Positions 10,403 through 21,719 of a stretch of DNA of 64,000 nt are shown here, piece after piece. Both the position numbers and the translations under genes were made by a program. The notes beneath the pieces were generated by a model. It did not search any database and was not told where the DNA came from. It saw nothing but the letters and a program-made list of their open reading frames with translations. How positions within the stretch are numbered: the stretch's first letter is position 1; the number at the start of each line of letters is the position of its first letter. This DNA is from Ascochyta rabiei. Taxonomy: Eukaryota > Ascomycota > Dothideomycetes > Pleosporales > Didymellaceae. The stretch is from positions 682,001 through 746,000 of the forward strand of contig NC_082410.1 of the NCBI RefSeq assembly GCF_004011695.2, given 5' to 3'.

Positions 10403-13379
10403 CTACGCGAATGGAAATGTGCTACGCCCCTCTTCCACGTCTGTCTTGTTAGACCGTACGCTCGAGGCTCTAGACGCCCTTCCTGTGATCTCGTCACCCC
10501 TTGACAACGTCTCTTTATCCCCAAGCTGTTTGCTCGTGCCGACCGCTGGACTCGGCGGCGCACTGACCTCCGTCAATGGTGCCTCCACAACAAAGACCTC
10601 GGCGCCTGCACCATCGTGATACGCACTGTGATGGACCGACGAGTTCGAGTGTTGGCTAGCGCTCGACTGCCTTTGCCTTCGCCTCGGCAGCGGTGGGGCG
10701 TGTTGAGAGGTTGTACTCCCTGTAGACGATTTTCGGCGCGGTGCGCCCCTATCTTGCTGTGTACTAGCAGAGCCAGGGTGCGATTCGTGATTGTCGTGCT
10801 GTTGCAGCTGACACAGACTGTTGCCGGACGAGGACTTGGATGAGCCTGGCCGCTCTTGGTCTTTCTTCTCGGGCGTTCCTGTGCCAGTAGGGGCTGTGCC
10901 ACTTAGAGGCTTTCGTTTCGCCAGGTTCGCTAAAGCTGATGCTGCTTGTATAGGGACCCCCCATGTCTTCTGCTTGCCCGGTGGGGGCGGGAGTGGTGTG
11001 CCTGGTGGAGGTAGGGGCTGGCCACGGCCCATTGGCTCAGTGTGAGACTTCGTGACAGGCTGTGGTGAGTGTGCTTCGACTGGTGCTTCGCCATCATAAA
11101 ATTGTCCATTGCGGATGTGTACACCGGCTGGCAAGTGTGTGTTATCTACACTGCTGTTCTTGTGTCTTGGGTGACCTGGGGTCTGTTTGGCCGCGAGCCA
11201 GTTCCGAGCCGCCCCAGCAGCAGCATTGAAGGACTGATTTAGAGTCTGCTTCTTTGCTGTACTTGTATGAGCCCCAGCAGCAGCGGCGGCAGCCGCAGCG
11301 ATTTGCTGTGGAGTCAAGTCTTCTTTTGACCGTGATCGGGCATGTATGGGCTCAGTCGGTAGGTTAGGCGTTGAGTGCGAGGACTCGGACCAGAGCGTTG
11401 GAGCCGAAACGTCTTCTGTGGATTTATCTGGAGATACAGATGCAAAATCTGAGGTGTTGGATCGCAATGGTGAGCCGAGAGGGGTGATGTGTGGGGTTGA
11501 CTTTGAGTTGGGCTCAAGGGTATCCGTTGATGCGTTGTTTGAACCCAGTTTCACCGACGGAGCCGATCTCAATGAGCGAGCTTTCAAAGGCGTTGACTTC
11601 CAGTCTGTTGCAGAAGTGACACCCAGACCGATTTCTTCAGAGCCAATGCTCAAAGGGACAGACAAGTGGGAGTGTATCGATTCGGTATCGAGCTTGTCGG
11701 TTTCAGCAGACACAGAGTCAAGACCAGAAGTGTTCTCGACTTTCACATCGAGCTCCTCCTTGCCCTTCGATTCGCCCTCCCATATCCCTCCCCTGATAGT
11801 CTGCGCAATCGTATCCATGAACGGCATGTCGTCCCAGTTCGGAGAGACCAGTGTCTCATTCAAGACCTCCTTGATCCGGCTCTCGATGGCTCTTAGAATA
11901 GGACCATACGTGATCTGTCGTGAACTGACAATGGGTTCGACTGACAGCTCTATGCGTGGCGGTGTTTCGAATGTCATCCACAGGCGGTTGCTAGGAGGAG
12001 GTTTAATACGAAGCAGTAGATGCCCATCTAGTCGCTTCAGGAAGCAGCCAAGGACAAGTGTAACTTCACGAGCCTTGAAACGCTGACCTAGATCTATCCT
12101 AGCAGTGGCTTGGATTTCAATACGGAAATTGCCTTTGTAGCTAACATCGGCTTCTACAACGAGATCACCGTCGACTGTGAGCTCTTTAAGCTTTGGGTTT
12201 GTGACGAAGGGCGGTAAGGTACCCATATCGATCTTGCGTAGCTCGACACTGCTGATCAGAGCAGGCTTTGGTACACGGGCGATTTTCTTGGTGATCTTTG
12301 TCGCTATGAAGTTCTTGATCTTAGGTGTTTTATAAAGAGCAAGGAAGACTCGGCCGATGAGCGCATTGATCCATCGTGTATGCAGGTTTTCCTCGTTCGC
12401 GTGCAGTTGCTGGACAAGCTTTACGAGATCTGGTGTTTCGAACTTGAGAGGTATCGGTGACGGATGACGAGCTGCGTGATCTTGATGGTGTTCCTGAGCT
12501 TGTAGCATAGCGTGGTAAAAGTCCTCTTTCTCAGAGCAGTTGTCAGAGAACAGATAGAAAGTCTTGGCTTCAGCACCTGGATCGCTTTCAAGCTTCTGAT
12601 TCAGTCGGATGCCTGCAAGTGTAAGCGCGACGATTCCATCTGGTCTAATAGTCATGGCATACAGTTCCGCTTAATCCACAGCTCCCCCTCCGGTATGCGT
12701 TCGCCTCCAGCATGTATGTCCACTTCGTAGCGTGCGAGCGAGATGACATGGCGTACATCGAGTTGGTCTTCGTTGTCGTACAGCATGAGATGTCCTAGTC
12801 TGGGACGCGGTCAGCTTGGCGATTGGCAGCATGGCTGCGGTCAGCACCCTACCGTAAGACAACGTAGAAGACGTTTCGTGCTTTCTTCGTCTTTGTGTTA
12901 GGCGCGTCCAGCGACGGACTCATTGTCTTGTTCCTGTTGAAGATGTTGCTGTACATTGACTGGTATATGCTGGGACTCTCCATAGCCACTACAGCACCAG
13001 CAGGAGTCGTGCGCTCTGGAGGCTTGCCGTTGACACCACCCGGCACATACTCGCGGCAGACGGCGAAGTAACCTGCAAACACATCTGCTTCATGGTTCCG
13101 GCCGTTCAGGCTTTCCAGTATGTGTTCATCCAAGCCTACTCCAAGGCTCTTGATGTATGCGTCTTTGCCTTCTTTGACAGGTTCGTCAGACTTCCTGTGT
13201 CGTTCCTGGTCTGCAAGGTTGTTTGGAGGTTCCTCGAGAAGCTTTGCATCAGTTGGAGTTGTTGTCCAGTACCAGGCAAAGACAGCAACAGCTGGTAAGA
13301 GTGTCAATCCGCCTATCAAATAACCCCATATGAACGTCTGCAACAAGGTCCCATAGCCCCAGGAGCCAGTCCCGCTCAT
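10403..13379 (-). CDS. NVJ2: Nvj2/TEX2-family SMP-domain lipid-transfer protein
   Basis: ER-anchored lipid-transfer protein of membrane contact sites. Three exons on the minus strand: 13379-12853, 12799-12663 and 12612-10403; 957 residues. Intron 1 (53 bp) is GTAGGG...CCCAG. Intron 2 (50 bp) is GTATGC...TTGCAG and lies where a frame-only reading would suggest a new start at 12655; splicing it restores GELWIKRNC joined to IRLNQK. Near the N-terminus is one membrane segment (about residues 13-38, LLQTFIWGYLIGGLTLLPAV). A split PH-like region follows (LGHLMLYDNEDQ to KTFYLFSDNCSEKEDFY). The SMP domain spans about 279-470 (HTRWINALIGRVFLALYKT to DDMPFMDTIAQTIRGGIWEG). The remaining ~480 residues are disordered and Ser/Pro/Gln-rich with polyalanine. 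The order TM-PH-SMP matches Nvj2 and HT008/TEX2 proteins. Confidence 0.93.
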
Positions 13380-13882
13380 CTTGCCTGTTGTCTTACGTTC
13401 GGTGTTCGCTCGTCATTTGTGTCGATCGTATTCCAAGAGCTCAGCTCTACTTCGCGGACGTTGCTGCTCTGCTGAAAGTGGGAGGAGGGACGAGAGCTTC
13501 AGAGTTGGGTCACGCGGTGGATCTCTAGCACGAGTTGGATACGGTCGTAGCGAGCGGTGCTAGAGGACAGCTTGAGGGGTGAAAGGCATCAAGCAGCTCA
13601 GCGATGATCCGAACACGACATGGAAGCTAGCATTTAGGGTCGGGGCCAGCAACGCGATTCCAGATTTGGTTGCGATGAGGAATGGGAGCAGGCGCGTTGC
13701 AGCTGCGGGGATGGGGATCGGACGCCGGAGATACCACGTGTGGAGATGCAGGATCACTAGCGTGATGTGATCTCATCTTCAAGATCCACTACCGAAGCTT
13801 GTTTCGAAAACGAGGCTTGCACTCATTGACACCGCTCAGACACATTGTTGGGTTGTCGTTTGTAGCGACGTATATTACATTT
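13380..13882. other. intergenic: NVJ2 promoter and 3' end of the mitochondrial TPR-like gene
   Basis: About 500 bases without a supported gene between two minus-strand genes. Nothing distinctive seen. Confidence 0.5.
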
Positions 13883-15625
13883 CTAGAAGACAAAAGTTCT
13901 TGCGTACTTGCGGTCCAACTCTGCGTACTCGTCCCTCAGCATCTTACTTCTAAGCTTGTTCAGCCTCATCACAACGCCTTCTTCTTCACCCTCAAAGTTC
14001 TCAACATCCTCTTCAAGCTTCTGGGTACCACGCATTTTCCAGATCAGACCTGTCAACCCACCACTAGTTGCGGCATCTCGCTTGTCCCGAGCTTCCGCTG
14101 CAAGATATGTCATGATTTTGCCCCATGATTCAAGGCCAATCTCCTCGCACTTTTCGCACTTCTTACGAAGTTCGTCGTTACTACTGATGGAGTCCAGGCT
14201 TTGCGCGATCTTGGAAGTAGAGACTCCGTCACGCACCCAGGAGAGTCCCTGCTTACGCTGCTCGGAAGAAGAGCCTGCGGTAGCAAAGAGAATCTCACCA
14301 ATGTAGTTCTTGAGTGCAGCCTCCTCACAGCGGTCTTTCTCGTCACGGAGAAGAGGTTCGTTTCCAGAAGGTGGCACTGCAGGGTAATCTGGTTCTTTGA
14401 GCAAGCTCAGTATTGTACCTACCAAACTGGAGTCCTGAATATTGGTGTTCGGTGGCGGCGGCGCATCGTCGGCGGATAGACGCGCGCGAAGAAGCGAGAC
14501 GAGGATGGGTAGAGAAGAGGCGACTTTGCCTTGCTCTGCCAAGAATGTGGCCAGGTTCGTAGCAGCATATACGATATTGGGGGTGATGAGCTCCTTCGGA
14601 GCAGTCGACGAGAGCACGGTAGTCTGTCGATCGATAACAGCGGACGGATCAGCGGTCGGCAGGCCTGCGATGGCAATGTCGAGCGCCCAGCGGTACATTT
14701 CTTCGGCGGAATCGGGAAGCTTTTTGAAGCTGAGCCAGTCGGCATAGCCAAGCGCCGCCATAACACGTTGGTGTGTGGTGAAGCCTTTGGTAGTGATGAT
14801 CTTGAGGTAGAAGGTCTCAGGAGCATCGCTGGCAGGCACGCGATTGTCCTCGTCTGGCACTTCTGGCATGCCTGGCAGTACAGCTTTCGGCCGCGGGTTT
14901 GATGCTGATTCAACAAATTCAGGCGCCCACACATTCCTCCTCCATTTGTCCGTCACCCAGCCCTCTAATCGCTCCGAAGCCGCTGCCATGTCTATGAGGA
15001 CTTCGTAGTATCCCTGCCGCCATTCTTCGCTCTTAGCCGTGATGTCCAGTCCTGCCTTGCCAAGTCCAGGAACCGGTATGCCTCCCTCTTCTTGCTCCGT
15101 CAGGCCTGCGCCGTCCTTGTCTGGGTCCTCCAGCCGACTGAGCGCATAGTCAAGCTCATCATACACTCGCGCCCAGTTGGGGAAGCCCTCCTCCTCGTTG
15201 TTCTCAGGCACCTGCCACCACTTTCCCCTCCTGAATCTAAATCTTGTGATCAAGCTCCACTCATGTGGCGACGGGAATGCGCGTTCCTGCTGCTCGCTCA
15301 GAATACCCATTCCAGCAATGCTGACGCATGACGAAACCAGGAAGATGAGTATCGAGTATCGAACACTTAATTTTGCGGTTTCCTTGATGAATTTCTTGTG
15401 GTTTGCGCTTATCGAAAACAGTCGAGCAATCTGTCCGCTTGAAAGATGCTGGCCTGAGGGGTAGAGGAAGGGGAGCTGTGGCCGCGATGAGCCTGGGTGG
15501 GCGACGAGGAATTGGCGTGGATGCTTGTACGAGAACTGGCGAGGGCAAGCGGTTTCAATCGGTCGTGCATTCGAGGACCGCAGCGCCTGCCGCGGCAGCT
15601 GTGTTCGACGGACCGGAGGTGGCAT
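13883..15625 (-). CDS. mitochondrial membrane protein with TPR-like helical repeats (conserved filamentous-fungal family)
   Basis: Single-exon gene, 580 residues. The first ~70 residues are Arg/Ser/Pro-rich without acidic residues (PPPVRRTQLPRQALRSS) and look like a mitochondrial presequence. One membrane segment follows at about 88-108 (YSILIFLVSSCVSIAGMGI). The rest is soluble and helical, with TPR-like blocks such as GFTTHQRVMAALGYADWL, AEEMYRWALDIAIAG and ATNLATFLAEQGKVASSLP, and it ends basic. This suggests an inner-membrane protein with a helical-repeat domain, loosely comparable to the yeast i-AAA adaptor Mgr3; that link is an inference. From memory, relatives in databases often carry the name MFS maltose permease, which one membrane segment cannot support. 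It shares a 166-bp divergent promoter with NOP6. Confidence 0.72.
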   Translation of the reverse strand: MPPPVRRTQLPRQALRSSNARPIETACPRQFSYKHPRQFLVAHPGSSRPQLPFLYPSGQHLSSGQIARLFSISANHKKFIKETAKLSVRYSILIFLVSSCVSIAGMGILSEQQERAFPSPHEWSLITRFRFRRGKWWQVPENNEEEGFPNWARVYDELDYALSRLEDPDKDGAGLTEQEEGGIPVPGLGKAGLDITAKSEEWRQGYYEVLIDMAAASERLEGWVTDKWRRNVWAPEFVESASNPRPKAVLPGMPEVPDEDNRVPASDAPETFYLKIITTKGFTTHQRVMAALGYADWLSFKKLPDSAEEMYRWALDIAIAGLPTADPSAVIDRQTTVLSSTAPKELITPNIVYAATNLATFLAEQGKVASSLPILVSLLRARLSADDAPPPPNTNIQDSSLVGTILSLLKEPDYPAVPPSGNEPLLRDEKDRCEEAALKNYIGEILFATAGSSSEQRKQGLSWVRDGVSTSKIAQSLDSISSNDELRKKCEKCEEIGLESWGKIMTYLAAEARDKRDAATSGGLTGLIWKMRGTQKLEEDVENFEGEEEGVVMRLNKLRSKMLRDEYAELDRKYARTFVF

Positions 15626-15791
15626 GGTGGTTTGCGACTCAGGTGGTGAAGCTTGCGGAGATGGCGCTCAGCTGTCGGGAGTGCCGCGCTAGCCCGCCGC
15701 TACCGCCGGCAGAAAAGTTGGGATTTCGTGTTTCCGTGTTCGCGCCAAAAACCTCCGCGCTCAATTCTCCACCATTTTTTGCGAATCCAAC
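15626..15791. promoter_or_regulatory. compact bidirectional promoter
   Basis: Only 166 bases separate the start codons of the mitochondrial TPR-like gene (minus) and NOP6 (plus), so both promoters must lie here or overlap the coding ends. It contains GCGCTAG/CCGCC-rich sequence and a pyrimidine-rich stretch just before the NOP6 ATG. No specific factor site is assigned. Confidence 0.45.
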
Positions 15792-17212
15792 ATGTCGAAA
15801 TCCGAACTGAAAGAAGAGAAGAAGAGTCGCAAGAGGCAGGCGGAGGAGACTGCCGAGGCGCCAGTAAAATCGAAAAAGTCAAAGAAGTCAAAGGACGTCG
15901 AAGCCACCGAGACGCCAGTAGAAGAGACCAAGAAAGAGAAGAAGGAGAAGAAGTCAAAAGACTCGAAGAAGTCTAAGAAGTCCAAGGATGTCGTCGAGGA
16001 TGCTACAGAAGAGGCCGTCGTAGAAGCCGCGCCTGCTGAGGAGCAATCTGAGAAAAAGTCCAAGAAATCGAAAAAGTCGAAGAAGGCCGAGGCCAGCGAC
16101 GAAGCCACCAAAGTCGTCGACGATGTTGCCATGGCCGACGCGACCGCCGCGATCGACGATGCAGCCTCGAAAGATGAGAAGAAGAAGGCAAAGAAGGACA
16201 AAAAGGAGAAGAAGTCCAAGAAATCCAAGTCTGAGGCTGAGAGCGCATCCACCAAGGATGCTGCTACAGCAAACGGCACAACTGAGGATACCGTTATGGA
16301 CGACAGTACCGAGGCCGAAGCGAAGAGTGAGAAGAAGTCCAAGAAGGAAGAAAAAGACAAATCGGAGAAGAAAGACAAGAAAGACAAATCGGAGAAGAAG
16401 GAAAAGAAAGAGAAAAAGGAGAAGAAGGAGAAGAAGAGCAAGAAGGTTGCTGAGCCCGAGACCAACGGCGATGTTGCGGCGACAGAAGAGGCCGCTGTCG
16501 AGACCAACGGTGACGCTGCGACAGAGGAGGCCGAGGCAGGAGCTGATGGCGAGAACGAGGAGACAGCTGGCAAGAAGGGCCGTTTCATTGTCTTCGTTGG
16601 TGCGTCTTGCAAACACTCCATCGACCCAATCCACAGCTAATGATGACAGGCAATCTCCCCTACACCGCGACTAAGGAGCAGATCGAGGAGCATTTTACCA
16701 AGATCAAGCCGACCGAGATCCGCCTGCGCACATACAAAGGCACTAACAAGTTCATGGGCACCTGTTTCGTTGAATTTGATCGCTTTGATCGCATGGAGAC
16801 GGCGCTGAAGAAGTACCACCACTCCGTCTTCCCTGACGGCAAGAAGAAGGAGGGTCGCAAGATCAACGTTGAGCTGAGGTGAGTCCCAACATAACGCGCT
16901 CTATCCTGAGCTTCACGTTTACTGACCAACACCAGCGCCGGTGGCGGCGGCAACAGCGAAGCACGACGCGAAAAGATCACAGCCAAGAACAACAAGCTGC
17001 ACGACGAGCGCGCCAACGACCGCGAGAAGCGTGCTGAGATCGAAATGAAGCAGGCCGAGCGCGCAGCCAAGAAGGGCAAGAAGGGTGCCAAGGGCGGAGA
17101 GGAGGAAGAGGCCGCTGTTGAGCCCGATAACGTCGGTATCCATCCTGCTCGTCTTGCCATGATGGCTGGGAACGACCGTCCTTCATACCCCACGCACAGG
17201 CAGCGGTACTAG
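15792..17212 (+). CDS. NOP6: Nop6-like nucleolar RRM protein with lysine-rich N-terminal half
   Basis: Probable small-subunit ribosome-biogenesis factor of the nucleolus. Three exons: 15792-16599, 16650-16878 and 16936-17212; both introns are GT-AG (50 and 57 bp). The product is 437 residues. Residues 1-260 are a very Lys/Glu/Ser-rich hydrophilic region with many KKSKK repeats. The RRM starts at GRFIVFVGNLPYTATKEQIE (RNP2 is VFVGNL) and continues through MGTCFVEF (RNP1-like) to GRKINVEL. A basic Lys/Arg/Glu helix follows and the protein ends HPARLAMMAGNDRP. This architecture matches Nop6/HSP-hydrophilin-type nucleolar proteins. The lysine-rich exon generates long Phe/Ser-rich shadow ORFs on the opposite strand. 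Confidence 0.85.
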
Positions 17213-17920
17213 ACGTGCTGCAACCCACATCACGGGTGTGGCCTAGATGCGAAGCGGCTCGAACGCCGTGATGCTTGCCTTGTTGTTTATTTTGCATATA
17301 GAGAAGGAGCATGTTTCTCATTTGTCCCAATCACGGCTTTTGGATACCATGCCGTAGGTAGACTCGAGTCGAATGCTATTATGACATCACGCGTCACCGA
17401 CTTGTTCTTCTCCACTAAGTGTTGAAGTTGATGTGGAATTAACCAATCAGGTTAACTGACGAGTGACCCCACGCTTCTTAGTCACCATTACATCTCCCGC
17501 AGCCTGAGAGTGTGTCGGACCCTTGTAACAACCACAATACAGCCATACTAGGGAAATGGTAGGTCGAGTTTCGTTTCTGGTTGCTACGTGTCCTGGGGTT
17601 CAATTGTTTCCTATGCTCTGCCCTCTGTCCGATTTCACAGTCTCACAATCTACTCCGGCCAACTCTACTACATTGAAGTGTCTCGAAGTACCTCAACATG
17701 TGACCTGTAGTCTACATTTCAAAGGCTGGACTACGGGTGGAACAAACGACATACTCAATGTTGAGTGTTGTTAAGAAAGCGCCTACTGATCGAAGTTCAA
17801 GATCATCCTTCCCTGAATCCTATCAAATCCCCACCAACTTTACCATAAAATCCCTACCATCACCTTGGAAACGACCACACGTCAATTGCGCAAATCATTT
17901 TCGCAAGCCAACCGCCCATC
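17213..17920. other. intergenic: NOP6 3' UTR and moaE promoter
   Basis: About 700 bases. A short ORF at 17556-17774 has no recognisable features. Nothing else seen. Confidence 0.5.
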
Positions 17921-18472
17921 ATGGCCTCGGGGCCCTCAACAACCGAAGGCTCCACCTTCACACCCAACATCCCCTCCGAGCCCGTCGTCAAAGCCACAGA
18001 CGACATCTACATCGAGCTGACCCCGCACGACCTGGACTCGCGCGCACTAACAACGTTTGTGCGCTCCCCCTCCGCGGGAGCGACCGTACTCTTCATCGGC
18101 ACGACGCGCGACTCGTTCAACGACCAGCCCGTCTCCGCGTTAGCATACACCTCCTACACGCCGCTAGCCATGAACACGTTGTACAAGATCGCCAGCACGA
18201 TCCTGCAGAAACATAACTGCACCAAGATTGCTATCAGCCACAAGCTGGGCGAGTGTCCGATTGCAGAAGAGAGCATTGTCATTGCGGTGAGTGCGCCGCA
18301 TAGGAAGGCGGCGTGGTTGGCGGGCGAAGAGGCGTTGGAGATGACAAAGGACAAGGCGGAGATTTGGAAGTTGGAGAAGTTTGAGGGTGGGGAGGGGGTC
18401 TGGAGAGCGAATAGGGATGGGGCTGTGGGGACGAAGGTGCCTAAAGAGGAGAAGGAGCTACCGAAGGTGTAG
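17921..18472 (+). CDS. molybdopterin synthase catalytic (large) subunit, MoaE/MOCS2B type
   Basis: Converts precursor Z (cPMP) to molybdopterin together with a small thiocarboxylated MoaD-type subunit; required for molybdenum cofactor and hence nitrate reductase. Intronless, 183 residues. Family blocks are clear: GATVLFIGTTRDSFND (usually G.xxFxGxxR), LAYTSYTPLAMNTL, ISHKLGECPIAEESIVIAVS, APHRKAAW and the active-site lysine region KDKAEIWKLEKFE. The C-terminus is a short Lys/Glu tail. The MoaD-type partner is not seen in this window. The Aspergillus equivalent is cnxH. Confidence 0.93.
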   Translation: MASGPSTTEGSTFTPNIPSEPVVKATDDIYIELTPHDLDSRALTTFVRSPSAGATVLFIGTTRDSFNDQPVSALAYTSYTPLAMNTLYKIASTILQKHNCTKIAISHKLGECPIAEESIVIAVSAPHRKAAWLAGEEALEMTKDKAEIWKLEKFEGGEGVWRANRDGAVGTKVPKEEKELPKV

Positions 18473-19901
18473 TTGGGAGATCAGGACGGGGGTAGGTAAG
18501 CTTAGGCTCGTGCAGAGGAGTAAAGTGGGTCAGAGGATCTGGAATTGATAGAGGACTCGGGCTGGGGCAGCGAGGTCAAGGATGATATGGCCGCGAGCTT
18601 TGGATTTCTACAAACTGCACCAATGAGTGGCTTACGGGTGCTTGGTGGATGCGTTTGCTTGGATAACACCACTTGTTGAGGAAAGACTGAGGCTGGCGGC
18701 AGTGGAATTTTGTGATAATGCTGCATAGGTTCGTAGAAGGCTAGCTGGGAAGCATGAGAGAAGGACAGATCTGCGGAGCGCAAGACCTTGTCACTCTATC
18801 CTGATCACACGATACATGCGCATTGCCGATTAATGAGGGGGATTGAGCGATGCAGATGTGAAGCAGATATTCGCATGCTTCATGCACAGTCATGGTGTAC
18901 CGTTGGCTTGTCGAGCATGCGATATGACATGGTACGGTGCTCAGCGACCCGCGCGACGGAAATAGTACTCAAGGCGAATCACTCACCCACAAACAGGTGA
19001 TCGGGCGTAACGCAGTGCTGACGCAGCCTCGACGGCTCCTCAGCCGAAGAATTATGCACGTATTATCGTTGACACCCGTGCAGCACAAGGTACATACATA
19101 CCGTGTACGATAGTCTGAGGGCCAAAACCTCTCAATGTGCCTTGGGACAATACCTGGTGACTCGAAGACCACTTCGTCTTGTATAGCAATACCATTACCT
19201 TGCTACAAATCAAGGTGATGTGTAGCATCGCAGGGTGTACAGTAGGGAACCAAAAATTGGTAGTCGAACTAAGCACTTGTCATGCCATTAGGGTTTAACG
19301 CCACGTTGCTGCTGCTTGCGACCGGAAACTTCGAAAAGCATCCTGGTGTGAGATCGGCAAGCTGACACCTGGATCGTGGATACTGGAATAAGCTGACTTT
19401 TGTTGGTTGTGCTACCTCAGGCTGAGGGGTAATATGCCGGAAGGTAAAAGCATGAAGAGTGGATCCAACGGGATCATATTCTCGTTCATGCCCCAGGTCA
19501 AAACTCGCATGTTGCAAATCCACATCATGGAAAACACACACCCGGTCTCTTGTCATCAGGCGCTGCGCATGTATACATATAAATCAACTCTCGTACCACT
19601 CCCGAACTTTGTTTTCCGTGCAACGCACGTGGTGGCCAGCATTCGAGGCTATCGTCCGGCCTACAAGATGTCAAGCAATCTCAAAGATTCAGGGATTGAT
19701 GAGGTCGGTTGGTTGGCATTGGATGTGCCAGCATGCTACGCTTGATTTGATATGCCTAGATGTGGCCATCGAGTCTCGCCGCTGACTGGCGCGCTTTCGT
19801 GAGGCATTTAGCCAAAAGTTCGACCTGCGTACTGGGCACTGTACATCCTGGCTGATTTGTCCACTATTCTTACACTCTTAGTCTTACACTACGGCTCGTA
19901 G
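18473..19901. other. gene-poor interval
   Basis: About 1.4 kb between moaE (plus) and AIM11 (minus). Short ORFs at 18502-18783 (minus) and 19407-19745 (plus) lack family features and consistent composition. I see nothing I can name. Confidence 0.45.
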
Positions 19902-20474
19902 TCACTGAGGCTTTGCGTCGCTGCTGTTCTCGTCTTCCTCCACCATCCTTGTCTCCCCCGCTTTGAGCAGGGTTTCTCCGAGTCCATTCGGCACGTCGTC
20001 TTCTGATCGGTATATCGAGTCGTAATTCAATCGCTGTCGCAATATAGATCGTGCCTCTTTCAAATTGGCGATGTCCAACGTCCACATGGTCCCGCCTAGA
20101 GCCATGAGACCAACGCTGAAGCAGTTCATCGTCGCCATGTTCAATGCCTGTAGAGCATCAGACATGGGACTGAAAAATTCGTGGGGGTTCGTGTTCGGCG
20201 CATAGAAGGGCGGCTTGGTTCGAAGCTGTCGCCGCCATACAGCCTTGCGCGTTATCGCGGTCGATGCAACGATACATGCAGAGCCAAGCAGGAATATTGA
20301 CAATTGACGTAATGAACGTGGTGATGTGACAGGGGTACGTTCGAGGGCAGCTTCAGGTGGAGCCTGCAGCGGCGGACTGTTCTGCGGCGGGCTGCTCTGC
20401 GGCGAGTTGTTGACCGGCGGTGGGGAGGATCGTGTCATCATGCGAATGATCGGGAGTTTCTGTATGGACTCCAT
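19902..20474 (-). CDS. AIM11: Aim11-like mitochondrial membrane protein
   Basis: Homologue of yeast Altered Inheritance of Mitochondria 11, a small mitochondrial membrane protein of unknown function. Single exon, 190 residues. After a Pro-rich N-terminus come two membrane segments: SLRQLSIFLLGSACIVASTAI followed by TRKAVWRR (about 62-90), and ALNMATMNCFSVGLMALGGT (about 128-150) followed by WTLDIANLKEARSILRQRL. The LRQLxxFxxGxxxxxxSTxITR and WxLDIxxLxxxR patterns are the family signature. The acidic C-terminal tail (VEEDENSSD) is weakly conserved. Confidence 0.87.
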   Translation of the reverse strand: MESIQKLPIIRMMTRSSPPPVNNSPQSSPPQNSPPLQAPPEAALERTPVTSPRSLRQLSIFLLGSACIVASTAITRKAVWRRQLRTKPPFYAPNTNPHEFFSPMSDALQALNMATMNCFSVGLMALGGTMWTLDIANLKEARSILRQRLNYDSIYRSEDDVPNGLGETLLKAGETRMVEEDENSSDAKPQ

Positions 20475-21719
20475 GTGCGGTGATGCAGGGAATTCAGGGT
20501 AAAATTATCGGAAGTTTGCAGATTCAGCTTCCCCGGCTGCAGCTCGTGCGGACCCCCGAGCCGATGGGTGACAGAAATTGGCACGGTTTGGTATTCGCCA
20601 AACGTGGTGTCGAAAACTTCGAGATGCTTTGGTTCGTTTTGTGACTGTTGATGGGTGATGAGGGGCGGTCAAGAAGAGCAATAGCGTCTCGTGGGAGCCA
20701 GCTCTCGTCGTTCATGGAAAAAGTTAGAGGAGCTCCGGAGAAACTTCGGGCAAATGGCTTTGGTGGTTGCCCTCCGCTGTGACCTGGACGACACTTCAAC
20801 ACAACGTCATGAATCACAGCAGGTTGCCATATCACAACTGCTGGAAGATGCTATTCCAATGCACTTGCGTTTCTAAATAGGCTGTACGTACGTGCTGTCG
20901 GCTACTGTATCACATATGAACCGACGTGATGGTCCCGAACGTCCATGGATTGCTCGAAGACACAGCATCTGACTGTACACGAACAACGTGCTGAGCCCTC
21001 AGCCCGAAACCTTTTTGCTACTTGCAAGGTATTTTCTCTCTGTCTAGAAATTTCGAATCCTCATCGCCATTCTACATGCTGGTGACTCTTTCTGCATCAA
21101 TGCTAATAACAGCAACAAGCTATGCTTGATGTTGACTAGGAAACTTCAGATGCGATGGTGGCAGCTTCTAGGCTACTGTGGGCTTCTCCATAGCGAGTAC
21201 CATTGACGACCTGAATTGGTCAAGGATCTTCCCGGAGTATAGCGCTGTGTGCATTCGTGCCTGGGCTACTTCAGCCCTGTGTACGGTCTCCTGCAACACC
21301 ATCGCCATTTTCACTATATTTTTGTGCCAATCGAAAAACGGATAAATCTCTAGCTGCATTCGATGTCACCAATCGGACCTCGTCTGACCAAGATTGTAGT
21401 GCTCATAGACGCGGGACGGCGATAATGACCCTTACGCAAGGCTCGACCTGGTAGGTCTCGCAACGCAGTACGATATCCGGCGAAAGCGAATCCGACCATC
21501 GATTTCAGCTGGTAGAGTTGCGTGAGGCGTTGACGGTATGGCATCGGTGAACGTTATCGTGCACGATGTACATGAGCAAGAGTGTACATGGGACCAAAGA
21601 GACGTATAAAGCCAGCCGTAGTTGTACCTGAAGTGAACTATCAGCACCGACACTTCTTTAACAAAATCTTCGGTCTCATTACACTCCGTTCGCTCAACGC
21701 TTCTCGTCATTGACTCAAT
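20475..21719. other. gene-free interval upstream of AIM11 and the secreted-protein gene
   Basis: Head-to-head spacer of about 1.25 kb that should hold both promoters. The ORF at 20691-20876 and its antisense have no support. The stretch just before 21720 is pyrimidine-rich, as in fungal core promoters. Confidence 0.5.

Noticed and set aside
15761..16621. Minus ORFs made of Phe/Ser/Leu opposite the NOP6 lysine-rich exon
   Set aside because: AAG/GAA-rich coding sequence always gives Phe/Leu/Ser-rich antisense ORFs; not a membrane protein.
18502..19745. Short ORFs between moaE and AIM11
   Set aside because: No conserved-looking pattern, no introns linking them, and composition like the flanking non-coding sequence.
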